In this document: positions 63,743 through 64,000 of the stretch, piece by piece
How positions within the stretch are numbered: position 1 is the first letter of the stretch
Layout of the letters: every line of letters begins with the position of its first letter
From: Scolanthus callimorphus
Lineage: Eukaryota; Cnidaria; Anthozoa; Actiniaria; Edwardsiidae
Direction of reading: 5' to 3'
DNA length: 64,000 nucleotides
NCBI GenBank assembly: GCA_033964015.1
Contig: JAWWUD010000099.1
Location: forward strand, 186,001-250,000
Position numbers and translations under genes: made by a program
Notes under the pieces: model-generated
Told to the model about the DNA's origin: nothing
The model's input: the letters and a program-made list of their open reading frames with translations, nothing else
The model's database searches: none

Positions 63743-64000
63743 CTGTAAGGCAGAAAGAACATTAGTAGATGATATTAATAAAAGAAGCAAAGTTCACCAT
63801 CAAATCCTAAAATGTGTATTCTAGAAAAGAAGTTAATAGGGGGTGGATTTCAATACATCACACTGTAATTTTTCAATGGAAATTCCAGGGGGCTGGGGCC
63901 CCTTAGATACATCACTTCTGGCAATATAAAGACAGTTTCAAGCCCTGAAAATTTGGGCAAAGACTAGCCTCATTTGCAGCTGCTGGCTTGTCGCCTGTTG

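Overview
The window looks like nuclear DNA of an early-branching animal, most likely a cnidarian (sea anemone or coral type). It has compact intron-rich genes with GT-AG introns, many of them 70-160 bases long. It has a canonical actin gene, a CatSper-type cation channel subunit, an FKRP-like LicD-family enzyme and a very long C2H2 zinc-finger gene. Short palindromic elements (MITEs and foldbacks) are very dense. Species identity is inference from gene content and texture; no marker gene settles it.

Layout. 1-9.1 kb is a mobile or virus-like module. It starts with a near-identical partial copy (1-636) of the 3' end of a downstream gene. Next come three tandem MITEs (1317-2078) and a spliced gene for an SF3-helicase-like ATPase ending in a PCNA-binding (PIP) box (2686-6114, plus strand). 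Convergent to it are a tiny cyclin-like gene (6898-7260) and a broken zinc finger / tyrosine recombinase / Myb gene of Crypton type (7387-9036). 9.4-11.2 kb holds repeats and one orphan actin-like exon (10507-10629). 11.4-24.8 kb (minus) is a multi-exon gene for a giant protein: N-terminal SEC14 (CRAL-TRIO) domain, spectrin-like helices, then very long acidic, serine-rich repeats. The orphan actin exon lies directly downstream in a compatible splice phase, so the protein may continue into an actin fold. 27.3 kb has a possible small membrane-protein ORF. 29.7-34.5 kb (minus) is a complete three-exon actin gene of 375 residues. 37.9-42.3 kb (minus) is a 43-finger C2H2 protein in one exon. 48.6-52.2 kb (plus) is the FKRP-like transferase in four exons. 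52.6-63.7 kb (minus) is the CatSper-like channel, 14 exons with the N terminus beyond the window. Intergenic and intronic space is largely filled by palindromic elements.

The host genes are unrelated in function (cytoskeleton, transcription, Golgi glycosylation, flagellar calcium entry). The left 9 kb is the accessory part: helicase, PIP box, cyclin-like protein and recombinase together suggest a replicating, integrating element not covered by the usual transposon classes. Several otherwise intact reading frames, including those of apparently conserved host genes, contain single-base frame changes beside homopolymers. Consensus errors are therefore a real possibility and intactness of individual genes should be judged with that in mind.
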